64,000 bases of DNA from Deltaproteobacteria bacterium (lineage in GTDB: Bacteria; Desulfobacterota; Binatia; Binatales; Binataceae): the NCBI GenBank assembly GCA_021780755.1, contig JAJXYF010000035.1:248001-312000 (forward strand), read 5' to 3'. The notes below the pieces were generated by a model. The model was not told the DNA's origin. It worked only from the letters and a program-made list of their open reading frames with translations, and searched no databases. The translations under genes were made by a program, and so were the position numbers. This document shows, one piece after another, positions 33,684 through 43,148 of the stretch. Each line of letters starts with the position of its first letter. Within the stretch, counting starts at the first letter, position 1.

Positions 33684-35339
33684 ATGAACAGTACACCGCA
33701 GTCACTGCACGTCCTTAACCGGCTCGGTTTCGGGCCCCGTCCCGGCGACCTCGACGCGGTCCGGCAGCTCGGCGTCGATCGCTATATCGAGCGCCAGCTC
33801 GACCCCGAGTCGATTCCGGAGCCTGACGATCTCACGCGCCGCATCGACGGGCTGCGCACGCTGCGGATGACGCCGGTCGAGCTCTTCCTCGAATTCCAGC
33901 AACCATTGCGCCAGGCGGCCAAGGACGACCCTGATGCGCGCAAGATGGCGCGTCGCGCGGCTCGCCAGGTCATCATGGAGGCGGTCGAGGCGCGCATCGT
34001 GCGCGCCGCGAACGGTGTCCGCCAACTGCAGGAAGTCATGGCCGCGTTCTGGTTCAACCATTTCAACGTGTTCGCCGGCAAGGGCCTGTGCGGCATCTGG
34101 ACTGGCGCCTTCGAGGAAGAGGCGATTCGGCCCCATACGATGGGCCGCTTTCGCGATCTCCTCGGGGCGACGGCCAAACATCCGGCCATGCTGTTCTATC
34201 TCGACAACTGGCAAAACACGGCGCCGAATGCGCCCGGCTCTCACGGCAAGTTCGACGGTATCAACGAAAACTATGCGCGCGAAGTGATGGAGCTGCACAC
34301 GCTCGGCGTCAACGGCGGCTATCGTCAGAACGATGTAATCGCGCTCGCTCATATACTCACTGGATGGGGACTGGTAAAGCGCGGCGCGCAGGGCGGGCAG
34401 GCGCGTCCGCGGCAGAATTTTTCGGCGCAGGATTTCTCGGCGAATAATTTTCAGCCGCGCGCGCACGGGATCTTTGGTCCGTTCTCTTTTCGCCGCTGGC
34501 GCCAGCGCAATTCGAACAATCCGCCGCGCGCCAACCGGGTAATCGGCCAGTACGGCTTTTTCTTCGACGCCAGCCGCCACGACTTCACCGCACAGACCAT
34601 CCTCGGCAATACCATTCCCGGCGGCGGCATCGAGCAGGGCGAACAGGCGCTCGACCTGCTCGCGCGCAGTCCGGCGACGGCGAACCATCTGAGCTATCAG
34701 CTTGCGCAATACTTCGTCGCCGACAATCCGCCTCCCGCGCTGGTCAAGCGAATGGCTAATCGCTATCTCGCGACCGACGGTGATATACGGCAGGTGCTGG
34801 CGACGTTGTTTGCGAGCAACGAGTTCCGCGACCCGCGCAATTACAATAGTAAGTTCAAGACCCCGTATGAGTATGTGATTTCAGCCGTGCGGGCGACCGG
34901 CGCCCCGGTGGTCAACGTGCTGCCGCTGGCCGGAATGATGTCGCAACTGGGCATGCCCCTGTACGGCTGCCAGACCCCCGACGGCTATAAGAACACCCGT
35001 GAAGCGTGGCTCAATCCGGACGCGATGATGCTGCGGCTCAGCTTCGCGACCGGGCTCGGTGCCGGCCGGCTGCCGCTCGACCGGCGCCCTGACGGCGATT
35101 TCGGCGGCCGAGGCGCGTTCAAAAAATCGGGTGAGCCGCGGCCGGCCAGGTTCGATGGCAAGCCTCAATTCAATCGCAAACCACAATTTAACGGTAGGAC
35201 GAACGCGCCCGATCCCGCGCAACTCGCGCTCACCCTCGGCGACCAGTTTTCGCCGCGCACGGCGGACGCCGTCGAGTCGGCGCCAACCCAACTGCGGGCG
35301 CCGCTCATACTGGGTAGTCCGGAGTTCATGCTGCGCTGA
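33684..35339 (+). CDS. DUF1800 family protein
   Basis: A 551-residue protein with the DUF1800 hallmarks: N-terminal LHVLNRLGFGPRPGDLDAV, the central FWFNHFNVFAGK and NENYAREVMELHTLGVNGGYRQNDV, and the late TPYEYVISAVRATGAP. It is followed 13 bases later by a DUF1501 gene; the two families almost always occur as a pair. DUF1800 proteins are thought to act outside the cytoplasm, but I see no clear signal peptide here. A Gly/Arg/Phe/Asn-rich low-complexity stretch lies near residues 470-505. Biochemical function unknown. Confidence 0.88.
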   Translation: MNSTPQSLHVLNRLGFGPRPGDLDAVRQLGVDRYIERQLDPESIPEPDDLTRRIDGLRTLRMTPVELFLEFQQPLRQAAKDDPDARKMARRAARQVIMEAVEARIVRAANGVRQLQEVMAAFWFNHFNVFAGKGLCGIWTGAFEEEAIRPHTMGRFRDLLGATAKHPAMLFYLDNWQNTAPNAPGSHGKFDGINENYAREVMELHTLGVNGGYRQNDVIALAHILTGWGLVKRGAQGGQARPRQNFSAQDFSANNFQPRAHGIFGPFSFRRWRQRNSNNPPRANRVIGQYGFFFDASRHDFTAQTILGNTIPGGGIEQGEQALDLLARSPATANHLSYQLAQYFVADNPPPALVKRMANRYLATDGDIRQVLATLFASNEFRDPRNYNSKFKTPYEYVISAVRATGAPVVNVLPLAGMMSQLGMPLYGCQTPDGYKNTREAWLNPDAMMLRLSFATGLGAGRLPLDRRPDGDFGGRGAFKKSGEPRPARFDGKPQFNRKPQFNGRTNAPDPAQLALTLGDQFSPRTADAVESAPTQLRAPLILGSPEFMLR

Positions 35340-35352
35340 CGCAAGGAAGCCA

Positions 35353-36660
35353 ATGAATATTCGAGTGACTAATCAAAACGAAGCCGGCGCGGGACTGTGC
35401 ACCTTGGCCGGCGATGCGATCGGACGGCGCCAGTTTATCCGCGGCGCCGCGATGCTCGCGGCCGCCGGCGTAGTGCTGATCGGGCCGCGGGCGTGGGCCG
35501 CGCGCGCCTTGGCGGGCGACCCCAGCCGCAAGCGCCTGGTGGTGGTCTTCATGCGCGGCGCGGTGGACGGCCTCAGCCTCGTGGTCCCCTACGGCGACTC
35601 GCAATACTACGAGCAGCGCCCCACCATCGCGATCCCGCGCGGCGGCGGCGACGGCGGACTAATCGACCTCGACGGCCATTTCGGACTCAACCCGGCCCTC
35701 GCCTCGATGATGCCGATGTGGACCGACGGCACGCTCGCCTTCGTGCACGCCTGCGGATCCCCCGATCCCACGCGATCGCATTTCGACGCGCAGGACTACA
35801 TGGAGAGCGGCACCCCGGGCGTCAAGAGCACGGGCGACGGCTGGATGAACCGCGTGATGACGGCGTTGCCGGGTGCGCATTCCCCGACCGAAGCGGTGAG
35901 CCTCGGGCCCACCGTGCCGCGGATTCTTTCAGGACCGCTGGCGGTCGCGAATATACCGCTCGGGCGCGCAGCGGATCGGCCGCTGCCGATGGATAATCCG
36001 ATCATCGAGGCGTCCTTCGACCGCCTTTACAGCGGCGACGACGCGCTCAGCCGCACCTACCAGGAAGGCCGCCTCGCGCGCCAGAAACTGCGCGGCGAAC
36101 TTATGCAGGACATGACGGAGGCCGACAACGGCGCGCCGTCACCCAACGGATTTTCCGACGACACCGGGCGCCTGGCGCGGCTGATCGCACGCGACCCCAG
36201 TATCCGGCTCGCGTTTCTGGCGCTCGGCGGATGGGACACGCACGTCAACCAGGGCGCCAGTAAGGGCCAACTCGCGAATCATCTGACGCCGCTCGGCGAG
36301 GGACTCGCGAGCTTCGTCAAGGCGCTCGGTCCGGCCTACGACGATACGGTTGTCCTGGTGATTTCCGAGTTCGGCCGCACCGTGCATGAAAACGGCAACG
36401 GCGGCACCGACCACGGCCACGGCAACGTCATGTGGGTGATGGGCGGGCCAGTGCGCGGACGCCGCGTCTATGCGCAATGGAAGGGGCTCGCGCCGGGCGA
36501 TTTGTACCAGGAGCGCGACGTCGCCGTGACCACGGATTTTCGCGAGCCGATCGAGCGCGTGCTGCGCACTCACATGGGACTGCCGGCGATCCAGATCAAT
36601 CGAGTGTTCCCCGGCTATGCCTCCGACCGCGACAACCTGGGCGGGTTGATCAGGACGTGA
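35353..36660 (+). CDS. DUF1501 family protein, Tat-exported
   Basis: A 435-residue protein of the alkaline-phosphatase-like DUF1501 family. The N-terminus carries a twin-arginine signal, GRRQFIRGAAMLAAAGVV, so it is probably exported folded with a cofactor or metal. Conserved segments include FMRGAVDGLSLVVPYGD, SHFDAQDYMESG, LGGWDTHVNQG and SEFGRTVHENGNGGTDHGHG, with Asp/His residues that may bind metal. It starts at ATG 35353 with AAGGA upstream and is coupled to DUF1800. The role of the pair is not established. Confidence 0.9.
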   Translation: MNIRVTNQNEAGAGLCTLAGDAIGRRQFIRGAAMLAAAGVVLIGPRAWAARALAGDPSRKRLVVVFMRGAVDGLSLVVPYGDSQYYEQRPTIAIPRGGGDGGLIDLDGHFGLNPALASMMPMWTDGTLAFVHACGSPDPTRSHFDAQDYMESGTPGVKSTGDGWMNRVMTALPGAHSPTEAVSLGPTVPRILSGPLAVANIPLGRAADRPLPMDNPIIEASFDRLYSGDDALSRTYQEGRLARQKLRGELMQDMTEADNGAPSPNGFSDDTGRLARLIARDPSIRLAFLALGGWDTHVNQGASKGQLANHLTPLGEGLASFVKALGPAYDDTVVLVISEFGRTVHENGNGGTDHGHGNVMWVMGGPVRGRRVYAQWKGLAPGDLYQERDVAVTTDFREPIERVLRTHMGLPAIQINRVFPGYASDRDNLGGLIRT

Positions 36661-36686
36661 AGCGCCGGCCCACCGAAAACCGAACG

Positions 36687-37454
36687 TTAATACTGCTTGG
36701 CCTGCATTTCCTCGTCCATCTGGCGCAACTTCGCGAGCTTCTCGTCGGTCGCGATGTCCTTCTGCTTCCCCGCCTCAACCACCGCCTGATGGCGGCTGGG
36801 CAGCTCGCCGTCGATTTTTTCAATCGCCTCGCGGGCCAGCTTGCGCACCTTCGGACTCGGATCGTTCGAGACGATCTGGATGAGCGAATCGTTGGCGGCC
36901 GGATCGCCGATTTCGCCCAGCGCGTAAACCGCCGTACCGCGGCTGTCGGCGTCGTCGGTCTCTTTCAGGTAGTTGATTATGGGCATCGCGCCGCGCTGAT
37001 CACCGATCCGCCCGAGCGACGCCACCAGGTGCAGTTTCTCGACGGCCGGGGTTTCACGCAGGAACAGTTCCTGCGACATGATCGGCACGGCGTCGGCAAC
37101 CCCGCGCGCCCCCAGGACATCGATCGCCTTGATGCGCACGCGCACGTCCGGATCGGAAATTCCACGGAAGAGAATTTCGTTGGCGTCCATGCTGTCAACG
37201 AAGCGCAACCCCTCCAGCCCCTGCACCCGCACGCGCGGATCGGCGTCGGCGAACTTGCGCTTGGCGTCGCGGATCGACTCGTCGGCGGTCTTGCCGCTGT
37301 GCTTCAGGCTGCCCGGACCGGCCTGCTCCAACCCCTGAAGGGAGAGGTTGTTCATCGGGCCGGGCAGGCCAAGCTGCTGCGCGCGTGCCGCTTGCGGGAG
37401 CATCATCGCGATCGCGACGAACGCGGTCGCGAGAATTAAACGGGCTTTCGACAT
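36687..37454 (-). CDS. Exported HEAT-repeat protein
   Basis: A 255-residue protein with a cleavable signal peptide (MSKARLILATAFVAIAMM, then AARAQ) and at least three HEAT/PBS-lyase-like repeats (SDPDVRVRIKAIDVLGARG, DDADSRGTAVYALGEIGDPA, NDPSPKVRKLAREAIEKI). It acts as a periplasmic scaffold; the partner is unknown. ATG 37454 has GGAGGG nine bases upstream. It is divergent from the DUF3108 gene, with only 27 bases between the two start codons, so promoters must overlap coding sequence or one start is misplaced. Confidence 0.82.
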   Translation of the reverse strand: MSKARLILATAFVAIAMMLPQAARAQQLGLPGPMNNLSLQGLEQAGPGSLKHSGKTADESIRDAKRKFADADPRVRVQGLEGLRFVDSMDANEILFRGISDPDVRVRIKAIDVLGARGVADAVPIMSQELFLRETPAVEKLHLVASLGRIGDQRGAMPIINYLKETDDADSRGTAVYALGEIGDPAANDSLIQIVSNDPSPKVRKLAREAIEKIDGELPSRHQAVVEAGKQKDIATDEKLAKLRQMDEEMQAKQY

Positions 37455-37481
37455 TCCAACGCCCTCCACAATTGGGCAGAA

Positions 37482-38483
37482 TTGACGGCCACAGTGTATT
37501 CCATCTTCAACCAGCATGACATCCCACGCCGGTGGCGGCCCCGATCGTCGCACTCGCGGCGCCGCGTCACGACCGCCGCGAGTCTTGCCACAACGGCGGT
37601 CGTGCTCGCGCTGGCGGCATTTTGCGCTTACGGTCAGCAGCCCGCCGGTCAACATACTCCGGCGCACGCACCGGCACATCCGCCGCACGCGCCGGCGCGT
37701 CCGCGGGTGATGCCAACGCCAGCGCCGCTCGCCCTGCCGGGCAACCTTGCGATTCCAAAATACACGGCGAAAACCATTCCGTTCCGCGACGGTGAGACGC
37801 TCCTGTACCGGGCGTCGTGGATGGGCGTACCGGCCGCCGACGCGCGGATCCTGATCGCCCACAGCAAGGTAAATCCGCAGTGGTGGACCGGGGTGATGTG
37901 GCTCAATACCAGTCCGGTGGTCGATGTCGTCTATCAGATGCGCGACGTCTTTCGCGAGAATTTCAACTATCCCTCGCTGCGTCCGAACGACATCTTTATC
38001 GTGCAGCATGAGAAGCAGCGCCTCGATCAATGGCGCGTGACCTTCGACCATCCGCGGAGCCTGGTGACCGCGATCAAGACCAGCCGTCATGGCAAAATTA
38101 CCACGCGACGCTTCAGCGGCGGCGATCCGCTCGGCCCCTTTTCGGGCTCGATCATGGCGCTGTCGCAAGCGCTGCGGCCCGGCGAGAGCCTGACCTTCGA
38201 CGTCTTCAGCGGGGGTAATCGTTATGTGTTCGCCTTCAAGGTGGTCGCGCGCGAACGGATCACCACCGCCCTCGGCAGCTTCGACACACTCAAGATCGAG
38301 CCGTGGGTGCTGTGGCTGAGCGAAGGCAGTTTCCGCACCCAGACGCGCGCGACCACGGTGTGGGTCACCGACGATTCGCGCCATCTGCCGGTGCGGATTT
38401 CGGCGGCGGTCTTTTTCGGCAACGTCTATGCCGACTTGATTGAGGTCAGCGGCGCACCGCTGCCGGCGGACGCGCATGGATGA
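37482..38483 (+). CDS. DUF3108 family envelope protein
   Basis: A 333-residue protein with an unusually long basic N-region, then a signal-like hydrophobic core (about 30-49), a Pro/His/Ala-rich linker, and the DUF3108 domain (from about residue 95: FRDGETLLYRASWMGVPAADA, ending IEVSGAPLP). Proteins with this domain are periplasmic or outer-membrane associated beta-rich proteins of unknown function. The start codon is uncertain: TTG 37482 or GTG 37494, neither with a clear ribosome binding site. Confidence 0.8.
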   Translation: MTATVYSIFNQHDIPRRWRPRSSHSRRRVTTAASLATTAVVLALAAFCAYGQQPAGQHTPAHAPAHPPHAPARPRVMPTPAPLALPGNLAIPKYTAKTIPFRDGETLLYRASWMGVPAADARILIAHSKVNPQWWTGVMWLNTSPVVDVVYQMRDVFRENFNYPSLRPNDIFIVQHEKQRLDQWRVTFDHPRSLVTAIKTSRHGKITTRRFSGGDPLGPFSGSIMALSQALRPGESLTFDVFSGGNRYVFAFKVVARERITTALGSFDTLKIEPWVLWLSEGSFRTQTRATTVWVTDDSRHLPVRISAAVFFGNVYADLIEVSGAPLPADAHG

Positions 38484-38582
38484 TGAAATAGCGGGTCGCG
38501 CCGCCGGGCGGGCTTACCCGATCGGGCATCCGCTGTGCTATTCCTCGGCGCGAGCGATTTCCTACGCATGGGGGCGTTTGCG

Positions 38583-39197
38583 ATGGCCAAGAAGCTGGAA
38601 TTCTTTTACGACTGTTCGAGTCCGTGGACCTATCTGGCGTTTACCAGGATCGAGGAAGTGGCGCAGCGCCACGGCGCGGACCTGGTGTGGCGGCCGATCC
38701 TGGTCGGCGGCGTTTTCAACGCGGTCAATCCGTCGGTCTATGAATCGCGCGAGCGCCCGGTGAAGGTCAAAGCGCGCTACTACAAAAAGGACATGCAGGA
38801 CTGGGCGCATCTGTACAAACTCAAGATAACCGACCCGGCGGCGCTGGTAATTTTCCCGGTGAATTCGGTCAAGGCGATGCGCGGGGCCTTCGTCGCGCAG
38901 GAACACGGCAAGATTTCGCCATACTCGCGCAAGGTGTTCGAGACGTACTGGGGTGATAATCGCGACATCAGCAAGGACGAGGTGCTACGCGATATCGTGC
39001 GCGCGACCGGACTCGACGAAGCGGAATACTTTGGCAAGATCGCGCTGCCCGAATACAAGGAAAAGCTCAAGGCGAACACCGACGAGCTGATCGAGCGCGG
39101 CGGCTTCGGATCGCCGACCATGTTCGTCGAGGGCGACATGTACTTCGGCAACGACCGCCTGGCGTTGGTCGAGCACGCCCTCGTCCATACGCATTAG
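38583..39197 (+). CDS. DsbA-family 2-hydroxychromene-2-carboxylate isomerase-like protein
   Basis: A 204-residue thioredoxin-fold protein like bacterial kappa-class glutathione transferases. The N-terminus LEFFYDCSSPWTYLA carries the CSSP site where the active Ser binds glutathione; GSPTMFVEGDMYFGNDRL near the end is diagnostic. Known relatives isomerise 2-hydroxychromene-2-carboxylate in naphthalene breakdown, but no ring-cleavage genes are nearby, so the substrate is open. I start at ATG 38583, where the fold begins. Confidence 0.88.
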   Translation: MAKKLEFFYDCSSPWTYLAFTRIEEVAQRHGADLVWRPILVGGVFNAVNPSVYESRERPVKVKARYYKKDMQDWAHLYKLKITDPAALVIFPVNSVKAMRGAFVAQEHGKISPYSRKVFETYWGDNRDISKDEVLRDIVRATGLDEAEYFGKIALPEYKEKLKANTDELIERGGFGSPTMFVEGDMYFGNDRLALVEHALVHTH

Positions 39198-39284
39198 GTC
39201 GCGCGCGGATTGCGCGATCGTCGCGCCGCGGCATGCGCATTCTCGCCGCGGTCACCGGACGCATCCGCCGCCGGTAATGTAACG

Positions 39285-39884
39285 ATGACGCCAGCGCCAT
39301 CGAAGATGCCCGACCGGGTTCGCGCCTTCGTCGCACTGCGGTTGTCGGCTGAGGTCGAGCGGGCGCTGGCGGATTTTGTCGAGTCGCTGCGGCCGGCAGA
39401 CCATGGCGCGATACGGTGGGTGCGGCGCGCCAATCTGCATCTCACGCTGCGGTTTCTCGGCGACCGCGTCGAAGCGTCAACCCTCGAGCGGCTCGACCGC
39501 GCGCTCATCCGGATCGCGGCGGTCACCGCGTGCTTCACCATCGGCGTCCACGGCACCGGCGGCTTTCCCAATCTGACGCGGCCGCGGGTGGTGTGGGTCG
39601 GACTGGAGAGCGCGGAGTTGGTCGCGCTCGCCACCGATATCGAGCGCGCGGCGAGCGCGTCAGGGTTGGCGGCCGAACCGCGCGCCTACTCACCGCATCT
39701 GACTATCGGACGGGTGCGCGACTACCGCGGATGGGACGAGCTGCGTCCCGCCATCGAAGTGGCCGCGGATCGCGATTTTGGCCACAGCGCGGCCCAATCG
39801 ATGATACTCTACCGGAGTACGCTGGCGGTTGACGCGGCGAGTTACGAGGAGCTGGCGCGCTACCCCTTCGGCGGCGGCGCTTAG
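39285..39884 (+). CDS. thpR: RNA 2',3'-cyclic phosphodiesterase
   Basis: A 199-residue 2H phosphoesterase. Both catalytic motifs are visible: HLTLRFLG (near 45) and HLTIGRV (near 135). It opens 2',3'-cyclic phosphate ends on RNA. ATG 39285 starts just before RVRAFVALRL, the family N-terminus. It lies 180 bases upstream of recA; in several genomes thpR is beside recA or cinA, and that linkage fits here. Confidence 0.92.
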   Translation: MTPAPSKMPDRVRAFVALRLSAEVERALADFVESLRPADHGAIRWVRRANLHLTLRFLGDRVEASTLERLDRALIRIAAVTACFTIGVHGTGGFPNLTRPRVVWVGLESAELVALATDIERAASASGLAAEPRAYSPHLTIGRVRDYRGWDELRPAIEVAADRDFGHSAAQSMILYRSTLAVDAASYEELARYPFGGGA

Positions 39885-40063
39885 TTCGCCGCGGCCCCCC
39901 GAAGAAGCTGGCGCAGCAGGTGCGCGGCGGCCCGCCAGCGGGAATCGGCGCGGGATTCCCCGGTCACTGTGGAGCGATAATCACACGCCCCTAGCGCTAT
40001 TGTGCTTAAATTGTGGCAAGATTTTCCGCGGGTACTCTCAAGGCCCGCGGTGCGGGGGCGTCG

Positions 40064-41143
40064 ATGGCGCAGGAAATCAAGACCAAAGCATTGGATTTGG
40101 CGCTCAGCCAGATCGAAAAACAATTCGGCAAGGGCTCAATCATGAAGCTCGGTGAGCAGGCAATCGCGGCCGATATCGCCGTGATCCCGACCGGCTCGCT
40201 GGGCCTCGATTTGGCCCTCGGTGTCGGCGGATTGCCGCGTGGACGGGTAATCGAGATCTACGGCCCCGAGTCGTCGGGCAAGACCACGCTCGCGCTCGAA
40301 TGTATCGCGGAGGCGCAAAAGCTCGGCGGCATCGGCGCCTTCATCGACGCCGAGCACGCGCTCGATGCGGGCTACGCGCGCAAGCTCGGCGTGGTGGTCG
40401 AGGACCTGCTCATTTCGCAGCCCGACAATGGCGAGCAGGCGCTGGAAATCGCTGAGACGCTGGTGCAATCGGGCGCGATCGACGTGCTGGTAATCGATTC
40501 GGTGGCGGCGCTGGTGCCGCGCGCGGAGATCGAGGGCGAGATGGGCGAGCCGCAGATGGGCCTGCAGGCGCGCCTGATGTCACAGGCGCTGCGCAAGCTC
40601 ACGTCGATCATCTCGCGGTCGCGCACGGTGGTCGTTTTCATCAACCAGATTCGGATGAAGATCGGCGTGATGTTCGGCAATCCCGAGACCACCACCGGGG
40701 GCAACGCGTTGAAGTTCTATTCGTCGGTGCGCATCGACATCCGGCGCATCGGCACGATCAAGAGCAGCACCGAGGTGATCGGGTCGCGGACCAAGGTCAA
40801 AGTGGTCAAGAACAAGGTCGCGCCGCCGTTTCGCGAGGCCGAATTCGACATTCTGTATGGCTCCGGCATTTCGAAGGAAGGCGAACTGGTGGACATGGCG
40901 TCCGAGCACAACATTATCGAGAAGCTCGGCGCGTGGTACTCCTATGCCGGCGAGCGCATCGGGCAGGGGCGCGAGAATGCGCGCGATCTGCTGAGAGCGA
41001 ATCCGCACATCGCCGACGAAATCGAGGGCAAACTGCGCGCGAAGCTCGCGACCAAGCCGATACCGCTCGACACCGCGGCTGAGGCTGACGAGGAAGCGCC
41101 GGAAGCGGCGCCGGCCACGCCCTCGCCCAAGCGCAAGGGCTGA
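40064..41143 (+). CDS. recA: Recombinase A
   Basis: A 359-residue RecA that forms filaments on single-stranded DNA, drives strand exchange and stimulates LexA cleavage. Walker A is GPESSGKT (67-74); [36 protein letters not shown] (split in two here: NQIRMKIGV and [11 protein letters not shown]) and [10 protein letters not shown] are intact. The C-terminal tail is acidic with Ala/Glu/Pro repeats. ATG 40064 gives the standard N-terminus. I did not find a LexA box upstream. Best marker in the window for taxonomy. Confidence 0.98.
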   Translation: MAQEIKTKALDLALSQIEKQFGKGSIMKLGEQAIAADIAVIPTGSLGLDLALGVGGLPRGRVIEIYGPESSGKTTLALECIAEAQKLGGIGAFIDAEHALDAGYARKLGVVVEDLLISQPDNGEQALEIAETLVQSGAIDVLVIDSVAALVPRAEIEGEMGEPQMGLQARLMSQALRKLTSIISRSRTVVVFINQIRMKIGVMFGNPETTTGGNALKFYSSVRIDIRRIGTIKSSTEVIGSRTKVKVVKNKVAPPFREAEFDILYGSGISKEGELVDMASEHNIIEKLGAWYSYAGERIGQGRENARDLLRANPHIADEIEGKLRAKLATKPIPLDTAAEADEEAPEAAPATPSPKRKG

Positions 41144-41231
41144 GGTTTCGCGCGCGACTCCGAGATTCATTCGCATCGCCTTTGAGTACGACCAGCGGCG
41201 GGCTGTATTACGCGGACGTGGCAGAAAAGTA

Positions 41232-43148
41232 ATGCCTATGTTACGCAGGCTAATCGGTGCGATCGCGATGATGGTGTGTTTCGCGCTCGCCGCACGATCG
41301 GCCCACGCCCAAGTGACGGCCGTTGCGACGACACGTCTCACGATGAAGGCATTCGCATCCGTGAATTTAGCGGAGGTCGCGAAGAGTGCAGCCCTGCTGT
41401 CGCCGGCAATCGAACCGTCGCTACAAACGCAGTCGCAACATGCGACGGCGGTGAATCGGCGTATTCCGGTGGCGTCGCGGTCGAGTGCGGCTCTCGCCGA
41501 TGCGCGGATACGTGCCGCGCTGCTGACACTGCCGCGTGCCGCGAGTATCCCGTTCGCGGGGCCGCGCGCCATGCAAATTTTCGGCTTCAACGGTCTCGAC
41601 GCGCTCGACACCGCGATCGGTCTGGGCCTCGACGTGAAGGCGCCGACGGTCGGATTCGGCACGGAACCGCCTGACCAGGGGCTGTGCGTCGGCAACGGCA
41701 AGGTCGTCGAGATGACCAACCTCGAGTTGGTGGTCTATGACACGAGTGGCAATCGGACTGTCGGGCCGCTTACGCTGAGCAGCGTCTTTGGCGTGCCACC
41801 GTCGGACTTCATCTCCGACCCCAAATGCTATTACGACCGGCCCACCAATAGCTTTTACATGACCCTGACCGATCTCACGGATCTGACTACTCAGTCGTGG
41901 TTGCTGGTCGCGGTGATGCCGGCGAACTTAACTACTATCACTGACTATCGGATCGACACCACCGACAACGGCACCGACGGCACGCCCTACCACAACGGAT
42001 GTCCATGCTTCGGCGACCAGCCGCTACTCGGCGCGGACGCCAACGCAATCCTGGTGAGCACCAACGAGTTTTCGCAGCCGAATACAGGTGTTGCCTTCAA
42101 TGGCGCTCAGATCTACGCGATTAGCAAGTCGGACCTGGCCGCCGCAGTGACTAGTCCGCGGGTTTACTCAATTACCGGCGGTATTCCGCTGGGCGTGGAC
42201 CTGGCGGCGTCGGTGCAGCCGGCGACGTCGCCCGACGGGGTCTTCGATACCGCGAACGGTGGCACCGAGTTCTTCATGGGTTCGCTCGACTTCGCCGGCA
42301 TCGGCGACGACCGCGTCGCGGTATGGGCGATGACCAATACCTGCATGCTCGCGAGTTCACCGTGCGCGGGGCTGTTGGGATTCACGCTCGGGCCGCCGAT
42401 CCTGCGCACGCGAACCTATGCGATTGCGCCTCCGGCAAATCAGAAGGCCGGACCGATTCCATACGGTGATGCGACCGGCAACCCGCTCGAGGAGATCGAC
42501 ACCAACGACGATCGGATGGGACAGGTCGTTTATGCGCACGGGCGGCTTTACGCGGCACTCGATACGCAGGTGCTGGTTGGCGGCGGTCTCCATGCGGGCA
42601 TCGAATACTTCATCGTGAAGCCCGCCTTCCACACCAGAGTGTTGCTAAACTTTATTAACTTTAGTTTTTCCGCGCGGCTGCTGCGATCGGGTTACGTCGC
42701 ACATACCGGCACCGATATATACTATCCCTCTATCGGAGTGACTGAGAGTGGCAAGTCGGTAATGGTATTTTCGCTGTCGGGGACGGAGCTGTATCCGAGC
42801 GCCGGCTGGATACCAATTGCCGGCGCTGGCCTGCTTCAGATTCATATCGCCGCGGCGGGCGCCGGGCCTGACGATGGTTTCAGCGGCTATCCGACCGAAA
42901 ACTCACTTGGCAGTAACGTCGCGCGCTGGGGTGACTATAGTACGGCGGTCGCCGACGGCGATAACATCTGGATGGCCACCGAGTATATTCCGTCCGCTTG
43001 CACCGACGCGCAATACGCCTTGGATCCATTGTGCGGTCTGACGCGCGCACCGGAAGCGAACTGGGGCACCTTCATCAGCGAATTTGTCACGCGAAGCAGG
43101 TCCATCTGCCAGCCGTTCAATCTGTGCGTCCCTGGCATAACTCCATAA
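41232..43148 (+). CDS. Large secreted hypothetical protein
   Basis: A 638-residue protein with a signal peptide (IGAIAMMVCFALAARSAHA). The mature part begins with a charged/hydrophobic propeptide-like stretch, then has DQGLCVGNGKVVEMTN, YDTSGNRTVGPL, FISDPKCYYDRPTNSFYMTL and a pattern of short beta strands reminiscent of beta-propeller or lectin-like proteins. It has several cysteines suited to disulfides, consistent with export. I cannot assign a family or function. It sits alone between recA and a helicase, with the mini-element in the 3' gap. Confidence 0.7.
   Translation: MPMLRRLIGAIAMMVCFALAARSAHAQVTAVATTRLTMKAFASVNLAEVAKSAALLSPAIEPSLQTQSQHATAVNRRIPVASRSSAALADARIRAALLTLPRAASIPFAGPRAMQIFGFNGLDALDTAIGLGLDVKAPTVGFGTEPPDQGLCVGNGKVVEMTNLELVVYDTSGNRTVGPLTLSSVFGVPPSDFISDPKCYYDRPTNSFYMTLTDLTDLTTQSWLLVAVMPANLTTITDYRIDTTDNGTDGTPYHNGCPCFGDQPLLGADANAILVSTNEFSQPNTGVAFNGAQIYAISKSDLAAAVTSPRVYSITGGIPLGVDLAASVQPATSPDGVFDTANGGTEFFMGSLDFAGIGDDRVAVWAMTNTCMLASSPCAGLLGFTLGPPILRTRTYAIAPPANQKAGPIPYGDATGNPLEEIDTNDDRMGQVVYAHGRLYAALDTQVLVGGGLHAGIEYFIVKPAFHTRVLLNFINFSFSARLLRSGYVAHTGTDIYYPSIGVTESGKSVMVFSLSGTELYPSAGWIPIAGAGLLQIHIAAAGAGPDDGFSGYPTENSLGSNVARWGDYSTAVADGDNIWMATEYIPSACTDAQYALDPLCGLTRAPEANWGTFISEFVTRSRSICQPFNLCVPGITP

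Noticed and set aside
40064..41143. LexA box upstream of recA
   Set aside because: No convincing GTTC/GAAC-type dyad was found in the 180-base gap before recA.
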